Of a stretch of DNA of 64,000 bases, positions 37,848-46,330 are shown one piece after another; the stretch's first letter is position 1, and every line of letters begins with the position of its first letter. The DNA comes from Jidongwangia harbinensis. Its GTDB lineage: Bacteria; Actinomycetota; Actinomycetes; Mycobacteriales; Micromonosporaceae. The position numbers and the translations under genes are program-made. The notes beneath the pieces are model-generated. The model ran no database searches and had not been told where the DNA came from. It worked only from the letters and a program-made list of their open reading frames with translations. The stretch is from positions 208,846 through 272,845 of the forward strand of contig NZ_JAIWNC010000012.1 of the NCBI RefSeq assembly GCF_020216025.1, written 5' to 3'.

Positions 37848-38618
37848 GTGCGTCAATCGACAACGCGGTCCGCATCGCCCGGCCCGACCGGACCGGGCCG
37901 CGCCCGGCGGTGGGTCTGGGGCCTGGGCATCGCCACCGTCTCCGCGGTCAGCGCCTTCGGCGTGTCGTCCTGGCAGGCGAACGCCGCGCCCAACCCACCG
38001 CCGGCACCGGGCATCCCGCCGGCCGCGGTGTCCAACCCGGAGCCGGTGCCCACCGGCGCCACCGGCGTCGGCTCGGACCCGCTGACCGCGTCCGAGATGG
38101 ACAAGGCGCGCGCCATCGCCCTGACGCCGAACCTGGCCGGCGCGGCCAAGGACGTGACCGGCAAGGCCGGACCCGAGTTCCTGTCCGCGGAGATCACCGA
38201 TGACGACGCCGGGCGCCGGGCCGACGTGTACTTCTACGACTACGCCGCCAACAAGCTGCACAAGCAGGTCGTGGACCTGAAGGCCGGCAAGCTGACCGGG
38301 TCGTACGCGGCGGGCGGCCTGCAGCCGCCGGCCAACGACCGCGAGGTCAGCACGGCGCTCAACCTGCTGCTCGCCGACGCGCAGGGCGCCAAGCTGCGCG
38401 ACGGCTACGCCAAGGCCACCGGCCGGGCGTTCGCCGGGCCGCAGGACATCACCGTCACCGCGCACACCTACGAGCCGCGGCCCGCGGACTCCGACGCGAA
38501 GAAGTGCAGCAAGCACCGCTGCGTGCGGCTGATCGTCGAGGCCGGCGAAGGCACCTTCATCGACCTCAACGACGTGATCATCAACCTTTCCGGGCGCGCC
38601 GTCGTCCGGCTCGGATGA
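37848..38618 (+). CDS. Exported protein resembling the N-terminal domains of copper amine oxidases
   Basis: 256 residues. A signal sequence (basic GRARRWVWGLG, hydrophobic 23-40, cleavage near SWQANA) shows export. A Pro-rich linker leads to a domain starting DPLTASEMDKARAIAL, with RRADVYFYDYAANKLHKQVVDLKAGKLTGSYAAGGLQPPANDREVSTALNLL. This follows the N2/N3 domain pattern of copper amine oxidases (LTxxEI, then a VVDL strand and a QPP segment). No catalytic part follows; it is in the next gene. The GTG start has its ribosome binding site in a hairpin. It probably binds the next protein to rebuild an oxidase; this is inferred. Confidence 0.7.
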   Translation: MRQSTTRSASPGPTGPGRARRWVWGLGIATVSAVSAFGVSSWQANAAPNPPPAPGIPPAAVSNPEPVPTGATGVGSDPLTASEMDKARAIALTPNLAGAAKDVTGKAGPEFLSAEITDDDAGRRADVYFYDYAANKLHKQVVDLKAGKLTGSYAAGGLQPPANDREVSTALNLLLADAQGAKLRDGYAKATGRAFAGPQDITVTAHTYEPRPADSDAKKCSKHRCVRLIVEAGEGTFIDLNDVIINLSGRAVVRLG

Positions 38619-38635
38619 AACGGGGAACTGCGGAA

Positions 38636-39892
38636 ATGACGGTCAAGCGCATCACGGGCGCCGCCGCGGCGGCGACCATGGTCCTGTCGCTCGGTGCGGC
38701 GATCGCCGCCCCCACGGCCGCCATGGCGGCACCCGCGCCGTGCGGGACGGCCACCCAGGTCAGGGAGACCCTGCCCAACGGCACCGTCTGGGACATGTGC
38801 TGGCGGATGCAGACGGGCGCCGGCCTGATCCTGGAGAAGGTCACGACGGCGACGAAGCGGAACCCGACGCCGGTCCAGATCCTCGACAACATCCGGCTCG
38901 CCCAGCTCAACGTGCCCTACGACCACGGCGGCGTGGAGTACAACGACGTCACCGAGTACGGCCTCGGCGGCTCCTTCGCGCAGACCATCGCCGGCGACGA
39001 CTGCAAGGGCGGGTCGGCGCGCGAGGGTAGCGACGGCGAGAACCCGCTGAAGAAGCGCAAGCTGCTCTGCGTCAGCGCGGAGCCGTCCGGACTGGCGTAC
39101 CGCGCGTCCGGGGAGGACAAGGTCTACTCCAAGCTCGGGCACGATCTGGTGCTCCGGTCCATCGCCCAGATCGGCTGGTACGAGTACGTGACCGAGTACC
39201 GGTTCCACGACGACGGCACCGTCTCGGCCCGTCTCGGCGCGACCGGCGACCTGGCGAACGACTTCTCCAAGCCCGACACGGGCTGGCCGATCGGCAAGGG
39301 CGCCAAGGACTACGAGACCAACCACTTCCACACCGCCTTCTGGCGCGTCGACTTCAACATCGACGGCAAGGGCGGCGAGAAGGTCGAGCAGTACGACACC
39401 AAGACCGACGGCAAGGACGGCGAGACCGGGCAGGCGATCCTCAAGACGTCGAAGACCGACATCGCCAAGGAGGGCAGCTTCACCAAGACCAACCAGCGCT
39501 GGTGGCGGGTCGCCAGCCCGACCAAGAACACCGACGGGCACCTCCGCTCGTACGAACTGGTCACCGGGCCCAGCGACGTGTACGAGGCGCACCCGGAGAT
39601 GAAGCCGGACGTCACGTTCACCCAGAACCAGACGTGCGAGAAGTACGCCACCGACAACACCGACCCGCAGTGCGCCAACCGCACGACGGTCCTGGACTAC
39701 GCCAAGGACAAGCAGGACCTGAAGGACCCGATCATGTGGGTCCGGGTCGGCTTCCACCACGTCCCCCGCGACGAGGACCAGAGCCCGATGCCGCTGCACT
39801 GGCAGGGTTTCGACCTGTCCCCGCGCGACTTCACCGCGGTCAACCCGCTGGTGCCGGACGGCCGGACGAACGTCAACGGGTCGGGAAACTGA
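38636..39892 (+). CDS. Exported copper amine oxidase-like catalytic domain, active-site motif altered
   Basis: 418 residues with a signal peptide (residues 1-31, cleavage after AMA). It matches the catalytic beta-sandwich of copper amine oxidases: the base Asp in NDVTEYGLG (Asp104), a GDDC segment, the quinone-Tyr region GWYEYVTEYRFHDDGTVSARLGATG, the His-x-His copper ligands (His230, His232) and a third His in HHVPRDED (His375). The usual NYDY reads WYEY, so the strictly conserved Asn before the TPQ tyrosine (Tyr182) is Trp. Normal enzymes are 630 residues or more; the N-domains are in the preceding gene. It may oxidise an amine outside the cell or be catalytically altered. ATG 38615, overlapping the upstream stop, is an alternative start. 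Confidence 0.72.
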   Translation: MTVKRITGAAAAATMVLSLGAAIAAPTAAMAAPAPCGTATQVRETLPNGTVWDMCWRMQTGAGLILEKVTTATKRNPTPVQILDNIRLAQLNVPYDHGGVEYNDVTEYGLGGSFAQTIAGDDCKGGSAREGSDGENPLKKRKLLCVSAEPSGLAYRASGEDKVYSKLGHDLVLRSIAQIGWYEYVTEYRFHDDGTVSARLGATGDLANDFSKPDTGWPIGKGAKDYETNHFHTAFWRVDFNIDGKGGEKVEQYDTKTDGKDGETGQAILKTSKTDIAKEGSFTKTNQRWWRVASPTKNTDGHLRSYELVTGPSDVYEAHPEMKPDVTFTQNQTCEKYATDNTDPQCANRTTVLDYAKDKQDLKDPIMWVRVGFHHVPRDEDQSPMPLHWQGFDLSPRDFTAVNPLVPDGRTNVNGSGN

Positions 39893-39896
39893 GTCG

Positions 39897-40559
39897 GTGC
39901 ACGTACGCCGGCTGTCCGTCGCGCTGATCCTGACCGCGGCCGTCCTGGGCGGCTGCGGTTCGGATCCGGCTCCGCCGGCCACGCCTCCGGGCGCGGCCGG
40001 TGGGGCCGGCCCCGCCGCCTCGCCGTCCGGGTCGTCCGGGGGTGCCGGGGCGGCACCGGCGCCGAGCACGGCGCCGCCGAACGGGGTCGACCTGCTGTTC
40101 GCCAAGATGATGATCGTCCACCACGATCAGGCCGTGCGGATGAGCCGGGACCTGGTGGCCAAGCCCGGCATCCCGGAACGCGCGCACGCGGTGGCCGCCT
40201 ACATCGCGAAGGACCAGCAGCGGGAGATCGAGGAGATGAACGCCTGGCTCCAGGCCTGGGGGCAACCCGCCGTGAACCCGGCCGACCCGGCCCTGCACCG
40301 CCTGCACGGCCGCGACGGCGCGGCCCACGGCATGGTCGACGAGACCCAGGTGGCGGCGGCCGGGGCGGCGGCACCGGCGGAGGCCACCCGGTTGTTCCTG
40401 CGGCACATGATCGAACACCACAACGGCGCCATCACGATGGCACAGTCGGCGCTGGAGGACGGGCGCAACGCCTACGTGCGGCAGCTCTCCAAACACATCG
40501 TGAACGAGCAGACCGCGGAGAACGAGGCGATGCGCGGCATGCTCACCGAGCTGAACTGA
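39897..40559 (+). CDS. DUF305 lipoprotein (His-rich, CopM-like)
   Basis: 220 residues. The lipobox LGGC (Cys20) and a Gly/Ala/Pro/Ser linker are followed by two DUF305 modules with paired-histidine motifs: MIVHHDQAVRMSR (about 72-84) and MIEHHNGAITMA, plus an Asp/Glu-rich helix between. DUF305 (ferritin-like helical) proteins include the copper-binding CopM of cyanobacteria. It lies 4 bp after the amine oxidase-like gene, so it is probably co-transcribed. A role in supplying or sequestering copper for that protein is inferred. The GTG at 39897 starts it. Confidence 0.85.
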   Translation: MHVRRLSVALILTAAVLGGCGSDPAPPATPPGAAGGAGPAASPSGSSGGAGAAPAPSTAPPNGVDLLFAKMMIVHHDQAVRMSRDLVAKPGIPERAHAVAAYIAKDQQREIEEMNAWLQAWGQPAVNPADPALHRLHGRDGAAHGMVDETQVAAAGAAAPAEATRLFLRHMIEHHNGAITMAQSALEDGRNAYVRQLSKHIVNEQTAENEAMRGMLTELN

Positions 40560-40604
40560 CCGCCCGGGCACCCGCCGCGACCCGGGCACCTCGCGGCCGT
40601 CAGG

Positions 40605-41855
40605 TCAGCCCCGGGCGCGGCTGATCTGACGGCGCTGGGTCGCGCGGGAGAACGGTATCGGCGCCCCGCCGGCCGCCGGCAGACCCCCGTCCGTCAGCAG
40701 CCGCGCGATCGGCAGCGTCGCCGCGCCCATCGCCACCGCGTCCGGCCCGAGCTGGCCGATGTCGATGCGGGTCTTCGAGTACGGATGCCGCAGGGCGTAC
40801 CGCGCCGACGCGGCCCGGATCTCCGGGAGGCACCGCTCGCCCAGCGCCAGACCGGCCCGCCCGCCCAGCACGATCCGCTCGGGGCTGAACAGGTTGATCA
40901 GCCCGGCGATGCCCGCGCCCAGGTACCCGATCGTCTGCGTGATCACCTCGGCGGCCGGCCCGTCGACCGGGCCGCTCAGCACCCGCGGCAACAGCCCCGG
41001 GTCCGGCTCGCAACCGAGCGCCTCGGCCAGCCGGGCGTCCACCCGGTCCGAGGAGATGTACGCCTCGAGACACCCCCGCGCGCCGCACCGGCACCGGTCG
41101 CCGTCGTACACCAGCGTGGTGTGTCCCCACTCCCCCGCGTTGCTGTTCGCGCCGCGGTAGCCGCGCCCGTCCATCACCACGGCCGCGCCCACCCCGGCGC
41201 CGACCATCACGATGACCGCGTGCCGGGCGCCCCGGCCGGCGCCGAACCACATCTCGGCCTGCCCGACCGCCTTGGCGCCGTTCTCCACGAACACCGGCAC
41301 GCCGGTGCCCTCGCGCAGCATCGCGCCGAGCGGCACACCGTCCCAGCCGTTCGTCTGCGAGTGCACCACCGGGTCGCAGGTCTGGTCCACCACGCCGGTC
41401 ACGCCCACGCCGAACCCGAGCACCTCGGACGGCTGAACGCCGGCCTCGTCGACGACCGCGGCCAGCCCCTCGAGCAGCTTCGCGGCGACCAGCCGGGGAT
41501 CGCCACCGCGCTCACCCAGCGCGTACGTCGCGACGCCGAGCCGGGACATCGCCAGGTCGTACAGCTCGACCAGCACCCGGGTGGGACCGACGTCGGCGCC
41601 GGCCACGTACCCGTATCCCGGTGCGACCCGCAGCAGGGCCCGCGGCCGTCCGCCGTCCGACCCGACCAGCCCGGCCTCCTCGACCAGCCCCTCGTCGATC
41701 ATCTCGCCGATCAGGTTGCTGACGCTGGCCTGGCTCAGCGCGGTGGTGTCGCCGAGTTGCTGACGGCTCTGCCGCCCGCCGTGGAACAGGTCGGTGAGCA
41801 GGCTGGCCCGGTTCGCCCGGCGCACATCCCGTACCGTCGTCCGCCTGGTCTCCAC
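40605..41855 (-). CDS. ROK-family transcriptional regulator (NagC/XylR type)
   Basis: 416 residues. The N-terminal winged helix reads VRRANRASLLTDLFHGGRQSRQQLGDTTALSQASVSNLIGEMIDEGLVEEAG. The ROK sugar-kinase-like domain has GADVGPTRVLVELYDL, GVGVTGVVD, VFVENGAKAVGQAE, GAGVGAAVVMDG and the zinc motif NAGEWGHTTLVYDGDRCRCGARGCLEAYIS (CxCGxxGC). It probably represses sugar or cell-wall genes and senses a sugar; its own target is not clear. The GTG at 41855 is chosen; GTG/ATG alternatives lie out of frame. It is convergent with the DUF305 gene and divergent from the methyltransferase. Confidence 0.93.
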   Translation of the reverse strand: METRRTTVRDVRRANRASLLTDLFHGGRQSRQQLGDTTALSQASVSNLIGEMIDEGLVEEAGLVGSDGGRPRALLRVAPGYGYVAGADVGPTRVLVELYDLAMSRLGVATYALGERGGDPRLVAAKLLEGLAAVVDEAGVQPSEVLGFGVGVTGVVDQTCDPVVHSQTNGWDGVPLGAMLREGTGVPVFVENGAKAVGQAEMWFGAGRGARHAVIVMVGAGVGAAVVMDGRGYRGANSNAGEWGHTTLVYDGDRCRCGARGCLEAYISSDRVDARLAEALGCEPDPGLLPRVLSGPVDGPAAEVITQTIGYLGAGIAGLINLFSPERIVLGGRAGLALGERCLPEIRAASARYALRHPYSKTRIDIGQLGPDAVAMGAATLPIARLLTDGGLPAAGGAPIPFSRATQRRQISRARG

Positions 41856-41960
41856 GCGCGCACCATCCCTGCCGTCCGACTGTCGTGCCCGCTCATCATG
41901 TCGCCCGGCCCGGTGCAAAACCAGCACCGGGCGGTACCGGCCCTGGCGTACCGTGCCCCC

Positions 41961-42791
41961 ATGACCGACTACCGCGAGGTGAACCGCGCGAACTGGGACG
42001 AGCGCGCCCAGGCCCACGCCGCCTCTTCCGACTACGGCCTGGACCGGTTCGCCGCCGATCCGCAGCACCTCAGCGAGGTCGTCCGGTTCGACCTGCCGCG
42101 GCTGGGCGACGTCGCCGGCCTGCGCGGCGTGCACCTGCAGTGCCACATCGGCACGGACACGGTGTCGCTGGCCCGGCTCGGCGCCACCATGACCGGCGTG
42201 GACTTCTCGCCGAAGTCGCTGGAGCAGGCGCGGCGGCTGGCGGAGCAGGCCGGCACCCCGGTCGACTTCGTGGAATCCGACGTGTACGCCGCCCCCGAGG
42301 CGCTCGGCGGCGCCCGGTTCGACCTGGTCTTCACGGGCGTCGGCGCGCTGTGCTGGCTGCCCGACATCCGGCGCTGGGCGCAGACCGTCGCCGCCCTGCT
42401 GCGACCCGGCGGGCGGTTGTTCCTCCGCGAGGGTCACCCGGTGCTGTGGGCGCTGGACTACGACCGCTCCGACGACCTGCTCGCGCTGCACACGTCCTAC
42501 TTCACCCACGAGCAACCCCAGGTGTACGACGAACCGGGCACGTACGTGGCGACGGACGCCGAGTTCACCCACACCGTCACGCACGAGTGGAACCACGGCC
42601 TCGGCGAGATCGTCACCGCGGTGCTGGACGCCGGCCTCACGCTCACCGGACTGGTCGAGCACCAGAGCGTGCCGTGGGAGGCGCTGCCCGGCCGGATGAC
42701 CAAGGTCGCCGAGAACGAATGGCAGATCAGCGACCGGCCCGAACGGTTACCGCACACCTACACTCTGCAGGCGGTCAAACCTTCCGTTTAG
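41961..42791 (+). CDS. Class I SAM-dependent methyltransferase
   Basis: 276 residues. Motif I is HLQCHIGTDTVSLARLGATMTGVDFSPKSLEQARRLAE: the usual G-x-G-x-G is Q-C-H-I-G-T-D, as in one subclass of actinobacterial methyltransferases. Acidic motif GVDFS, DLVFTGVGALCWLP and LRPGGRLFLRE complete the Rossmann methyltransferase. The substrate is unknown. A TACCGT element ends 6 nt before the ATG and no Shine-Dalgarno sequence is seen, so it is probably leaderless. It is divergent from the ROK regulator, 105 bp apart. Confidence 0.9.
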   Translation: MTDYREVNRANWDERAQAHAASSDYGLDRFAADPQHLSEVVRFDLPRLGDVAGLRGVHLQCHIGTDTVSLARLGATMTGVDFSPKSLEQARRLAEQAGTPVDFVESDVYAAPEALGGARFDLVFTGVGALCWLPDIRRWAQTVAALLRPGGRLFLREGHPVLWALDYDRSDDLLALHTSYFTHEQPQVYDEPGTYVATDAEFTHTVTHEWNHGLGEIVTAVLDAGLTLTGLVEHQSVPWEALPGRMTKVAENEWQISDRPERLPHTYTLQAVKPSV

Positions 42792-42846
42792 AGATCGACG
42801 CGTTCCGGGTATCCCGCGGTCCATCCCCACGAAATAGGAGACTCGG

Positions 42847-43056
42847 ATGCGGTTCGGATCGATCGGCGGCGTCATTGTCCTTCTCTGGCTGATCCTCGGC
42901 GGCATCGCCGCCTTCGAACGCGGCTACTTCCGCGAGACGGGCGACGCGAGCTGCGCGGAGGCGGGCACGGTGATCGTCACGGTGGTCGCCGGCCCGCTCA
43001 ACTGGCTGGGTGTCAACCCGAAGATCACCTGTGACATCCCGGAGCCCAGCAAGTAG
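42847..43056 (+). CDS. Small membrane protein of unknown function
   Basis: 69 residues: one membrane helix (about 7-22) followed by a short external segment with two Cys (DASCAEAG, KITCDIPE) and a second hydrophobic stretch GTVIVTVVAGPLNWLGVNP. I know similar small proteins from other actinomycetes but no function. AGGAG lies 7 nt before the ATG. The two Cys could form a disulphide outside the cell. Confidence 0.8.
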   Translation: MRFGSIGGVIVLLWLILGGIAAFERGYFRETGDASCAEAGTVIVTVVAGPLNWLGVNPKITCDIPEPSK

Positions 43057-43200
43057 GCCGGGGCCGAGGATGGCCACATCGGACGGTCCGGTTCCCGCTT
43101 CGGGGCCGGGCCGTTTCCGGTTCGCGCGCCAGGCAGTACCAGGCAGTACCAGGCCGGTGTCCGGTTTCCGGGTCGCCGCGTGGCGCCGCGGAGGTTAGGG

Positions 43201-43230
43201 AGCCGGCACGCCCCGCCAGGCGTGCCGGCT
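43201..43230. terminator. Hairpin terminator between convergent genes
   Basis: A perfect 12-bp stem (AGCCGGCACGCC / GGCGTGCCGGCT) with a 6-nt loop, downstream of the small membrane protein gene (ends 43056) and facing the cupin gene from the other side. Confidence 0.7.
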
Positions 43231-43736
43231 CGAGAACCAGGCTTGGACGCGGACATCGCCCATGCCTGGCTGCGCGTCCCGCACGGGGACACGTTGCGCG
43301 GGAACGGCGGAGCCGGTCCCGAAGGGGATGATGGTGCGGCCGGAGGCGGTCATCTGCCCGAAGCGGCCCGGCGCCCGGCCCGGTCAGGCGTGTCCCACCC
43401 CTACCCTGGCCATCCGACGGCGCACCCGCCCGACGTGCACGCGCCGGTCAGGCCTCGCGCCGCCGGCGCGGGCGCCGCCACGGGCGCGCCGGGCCGGGCC
43501 GGTCCGGCCGTGGCCGGGCCGGGCGCGGTCGCGGCGGGTCGTGCCGGGACTGGGACGGACGCCACGGTCCACGCGGTAGCAAGACGGCTCGTCGCCTCCG
43601 GGTCGGTGCAGGGATGGTGCGGTGGCCGGGGCCGGCCGGGTCGGCGTGGGGGGCACGCTTACTGCCTTCCGAAAGTGGGGGTTCGGGTCCCGCCGGCCGG
43701 GGCGTCGGCAGGCGGAACCGGCATACCGTATCTAGA

Positions 43737-43752
43737 TCCTCATCGATGAGGA
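43737..43752. repeat. 16-bp perfect palindrome
   Basis: TCCTCATCGATGAGGA, identical on both strands, in non-coding DNA 70 bp beyond the end of the cupin gene. Unlike the surrounding DNA it is AT-balanced. It could be a protein-binding site. Confidence 0.5.
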
Positions 43753-43824
43753 AACGCTCCGGCCCAGGCTTAACCGAGACCTAAGGCGTCCCTGCACCTC
43801 CGTTGCGGAAGCCGGCCGAAAGTG

Positions 43825-44199
43825 TCACCGCGTCCACGGCGGGCTGATCGTCGAGCCGTCCGGCAGGGTCGCCTGGAAGCCCACGCTCGTGGTGACCCAG
43901 GCGGTTCCCGGCTCGGCCGACGGATTGTCGATCGTCAGTTCGCCGCCGGCCGGCACCACCAGTACGTCACCGGCGCCGAGCGTGCCGGTGACGCCGTCCA
44001 CGGTGACCGTCAGCTCGCCGGTCAGTTGCAGGAAGACCTCCTCCCGGCCGACCCGGTGAGCGACGCCCGCGCTGCCCGGTGCGAACTCGACCCGCCAGGC
44101 GCACAGCTCGGCGCTGCCCCGCGACGGCGCGGCGAACGAGTGGAACGTGGTGCCGTGCATCCGATGGGCGACCGCCTCGGACCTCCGCACGATCGGCAT
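43825..44199 (-). CDS. Cupin-domain protein
   Basis: 124 residues of a single conserved-barrel cupin: WRVEFAPGSAGVAHRVGREEVFLQLTGELTVTVDG (motif 1, His and Glu metal ligands) and LGAGDVLVVPAGGELTIDNPSAEPG (motif 2). It is probably a small metal-dependent enzyme or ligand-binding protein. Motif 2 has no His before the Asn, so metal binding may be partial. It is divergent from a MarR gene across a 57-bp region with two operator-like palindromes, and is the likely target of that regulator. Confidence 0.85.
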   Translation of the reverse strand: MPIVRRSEAVAHRMHGTTFHSFAAPSRGSAELCAWRVEFAPGSAGVAHRVGREEVFLQLTGELTVTVDGVTGTLGAGDVLVVPAGGELTIDNPSAEPGTAWVTTSVGFQATLPDGSTISPPWTR

Positions 44200-44227
44200 G
44201 ATCCTCTCCCTCCAGTTGGTCAGGCTA

Positions 44228-44266
44228 CTTGACTACATAGTCAAGCTGCTTGACCGATGTGTCAAA
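44228..44266. promoter_or_regulatory. Twin MarR-type operators between cupin and marR genes
   Basis: CTTGACTACATAGTCAAG (44228-44245) and CTTGACCGATGTGTCAAA (44249-44266) share the form CTTGAC-N6-GTCAAR. Their starts are 21 bp apart, two helical turns, so two dimers would bind the same face. The second overlaps the marR start codon. They lie between divergent genes, as expected for autoregulation plus control of the cupin gene. Confidence 0.7.
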
Positions 44267-44718
44267 CTGCGGAGGTGGATCGCGACCTTCTGGACCTGCC
44301 CGTCTTGTTCCTCGGCGCCGCACGCGCCCTGATCGACGGCATCGACGCCGGCGTCCGGGCGCGCGGCTTCACCGAAGTGCGACCGGCACACGGCTTCGCC
44401 TTCGCGCTGCTGTCCCACGGCGGCGCCACGACCGTCGAGCTGGCGCACCATCTCGACATCACGAAGCAGGCCGCCAGCCAGATGATCGAGGACCTGGTGG
44501 GGCGCGGGTACGTGGAACGACGGCCCCACCCCGACGACGCCCGCGCCCGGCTGATCGTGCTGACCGACAAGGGCTGGGCGTGCACCCGCGCCGCGGAGGA
44601 GGCCGCCGACGAGATCCTCCGCCCCTGGGCCGACGCACTCGGCACGGAACGGCTGGCCGCCCTGCGGGCCGACCTGTCCCGGCTCGCCGTACCCGGCCGG
44701 CTCCGCCCCATCTGGTGA
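44257..44718 (+). CDS. MarR-family transcriptional regulator (with divergent cupin)
   Basis: 153 residues. The winged-helix region is FALLSHGGATTVELAHHLDITKQAASQMIEDLVGRGYVERRPHPDDARARLIVLTDKG, with the usual recognition helix and a DDARAR wing. It likely dimerises and binds the CTTGAC-N6-GTCAAR sites in its own promoter. The ATG at 44257 lies inside the second operator and has no clear ribosome binding site; a GTG at 44275 is an alternative start. The 236 bp after the gene are empty. Confidence 0.9.
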   Translation: MCQTAEVDRDLLDLPVLFLGAARALIDGIDAGVRARGFTEVRPAHGFAFALLSHGGATTVELAHHLDITKQAASQMIEDLVGRGYVERRPHPDDARARLIVLTDKGWACTRAAEEAADEILRPWADALGTERLAALRADLSRLAVPGRLRPIW

Positions 44719-44954
44719 CCGCGCCCGGCGGGTCGAACCCGGCATTCCCGCACGCCGCGACCACCCGGTTATTCCGGTGTGCGGCGCATGGCCCACGAGG
44801 ACCTCGCGGGTTTCGTCCCGGCGGCCGCGGTCCGGCAGTATCGTGACTACGTTTGGCGATCAGGCAGATCGTCGCCGAGTCCGGTCGCCATTGCGGACAG
44901 CTCCAGCCGTGTCAAGTTCTGTTGATTCCGGTCGCCTATCGGTGCGGGGGCATC

Positions 44955-46330
44955 ATGACTCCAGAAGTCTCGACACAGAATCTGCGGGCCATGCGAAAGC
45001 ATGCGGGACTCAGTGTTCCACCCGGTGAGGTACGAACGTGGTACCAGCGGGACCGAGACCGGGTTCTCTACTCGTCAAGCTTTCGCCGCCTCGCGGGCGT
45101 CACACAAGTCGCGGCAGTGTCGGAGAAGCACCTCCTGCACAATCGCCTCACACATTCGCTGAAAGTCGCGCAACTGAGCCGCCGGATGGCTCAGGCACTG
45201 ATCAAGAAGGATCCTCGATTCCGAGACGAGATCGGCTTGGATCCCAACGTGGTGGAAACGGCGGGATTGATTCACGACCTAGGACATCCCCCTTCGGCCA
45301 CATAGCCGAGCACAAACTCGACGACCTCGTCGGTCCGGACTGCGGCGGATTCGAGGGAAACGCACAGTCATTCCGCATAGTCGCCAAACTCGCCATCAAG
45401 GGCAGTGGCCGCGGACTGGACCTCACCAGAGCGACATTGAATGCCTCGCTGAAGTATCCCTGCCTACGAAAGGACGCAGAGACACCGAGCGACTGGCTGG
45501 ACCGCAGCCGAGGGGCAAAATGGGGCATATACGATCAGGAACACGCCCTTTTCACCTGGACCCGTGAAGGCGGACCGGCCGGAGCGGAACGGACGCTCGA
45601 GGCGATCCTGGTCGACTGGGCCGACGACGTCTCGTACGCCACGCACGACATCGAAGACTATTCGACGACCGGCCTGGTTCCACTGCACCAGCTCGGGAAC
45701 AACCCGAAGTTCCTGACCTACGCGGCAGGGAAGCTCCAGAAGAAGTACGGCGACGGCTTCGACACGGCCAAACTGAGTGACGCGGTGGAACGCCTCAAGG
45801 ATCAGCCCCTCAAAGGCGAGTTCCGGGGCTCCCGCATCGATCGGCAGAAGATTCAGGATTTCATCTCGGACCGGATCGGCCTATATTCGCAGGTCTGGGA
45901 CGAGAGTTCCGGGACCGGGGCTCTGGAAATACTCCCCGGCCCACCTTACGTGAGAATCAACGCCGATCTCCAGTACGAGGTCGAAGCACTCAAGCAGCTC
46001 ACCTGGTACTACGTGATCGACAACCCGCCGCTCGCCGTGACCCAGGTGGGCCAGGAAAAGATCATCGAAGAGCTGTACCGAATACTCAGTAATCTTCTGG
46101 CGGCGTCCAGAGGCAGCCCTCGCATTCCCATCCAGCTCGTCGAGAACTACGAGCACAACAAAAAAGACGAGGCGCGGAGGAGTGGACCGGGTGGCGTCTC
46201 CGAGAACGTCGTCATAGCTCGCAGTGTGTGCGATTTCGTCGCCTCGATGACCGAGGATCAGGCGGTGGACCTCCATTCGAGATTCACCGGGAAGAGCGAG
46301 ACAAATTCAATGTTCGGGACCTGGTTCTAG
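44955..46330 (+). pseudogene. dgt: dGTP triphosphohydrolase, interrupted by a one-base frameshift
   Basis: Two adjoining frames make one HD-domain dNTP triphosphohydrolase of about 458 residues. The first (to 45305) has TWYQRDRDRVLYSSSFRRLAGVTQV, HNRLTHSLKVAQLSRRMAQAL and GLIHDLGHPP; the second continues FGHIAEHKLDDL...FEGNAQSFRIVAKL and VDWADDVSYATHDIEDY. The break is at a run of five C residues (45288-45292); one more C would restore HDLGHPPFGH. These enzymes cleave dGTP or other dNTPs to the nucleoside and triphosphate, and some act in phage defence. Codon use is less GC-biased than in neighbouring genes, pointing to transfer. It is a true mutation, a sequencing error, or a frameshift site. 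Confidence 0.85.

Larger units (their letters stand above)
43057..43824. other. Long GC-rich non-coding stretch
   Basis: About 770 bp without a convincing gene. It holds a strong hairpin (43201-43230), very GC-rich low-complexity DNA (43400-43560), a tRNA T-arm-like fragment near 43665 that does not form a tRNA, and a 16-bp perfect palindrome (43737-43752). Frames through it have no gene-like N-terminus or ribosome binding site. Confidence 0.6.

Noticed and set aside
43600..43740. tRNA-like sequence (GGGGGTTCGGGTCCC)
   Set aside because: The T-loop lacks the near-universal A58, the T-stem breaks after three pairs, and no acceptor or anticodon stem can be formed.
43180..43749. Possible coding region in the 770-bp gap
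   Set aside because: It has no ribosome binding site or recognised motif, crosses a strong hairpin, and has the composition of an open frame made by high GC.
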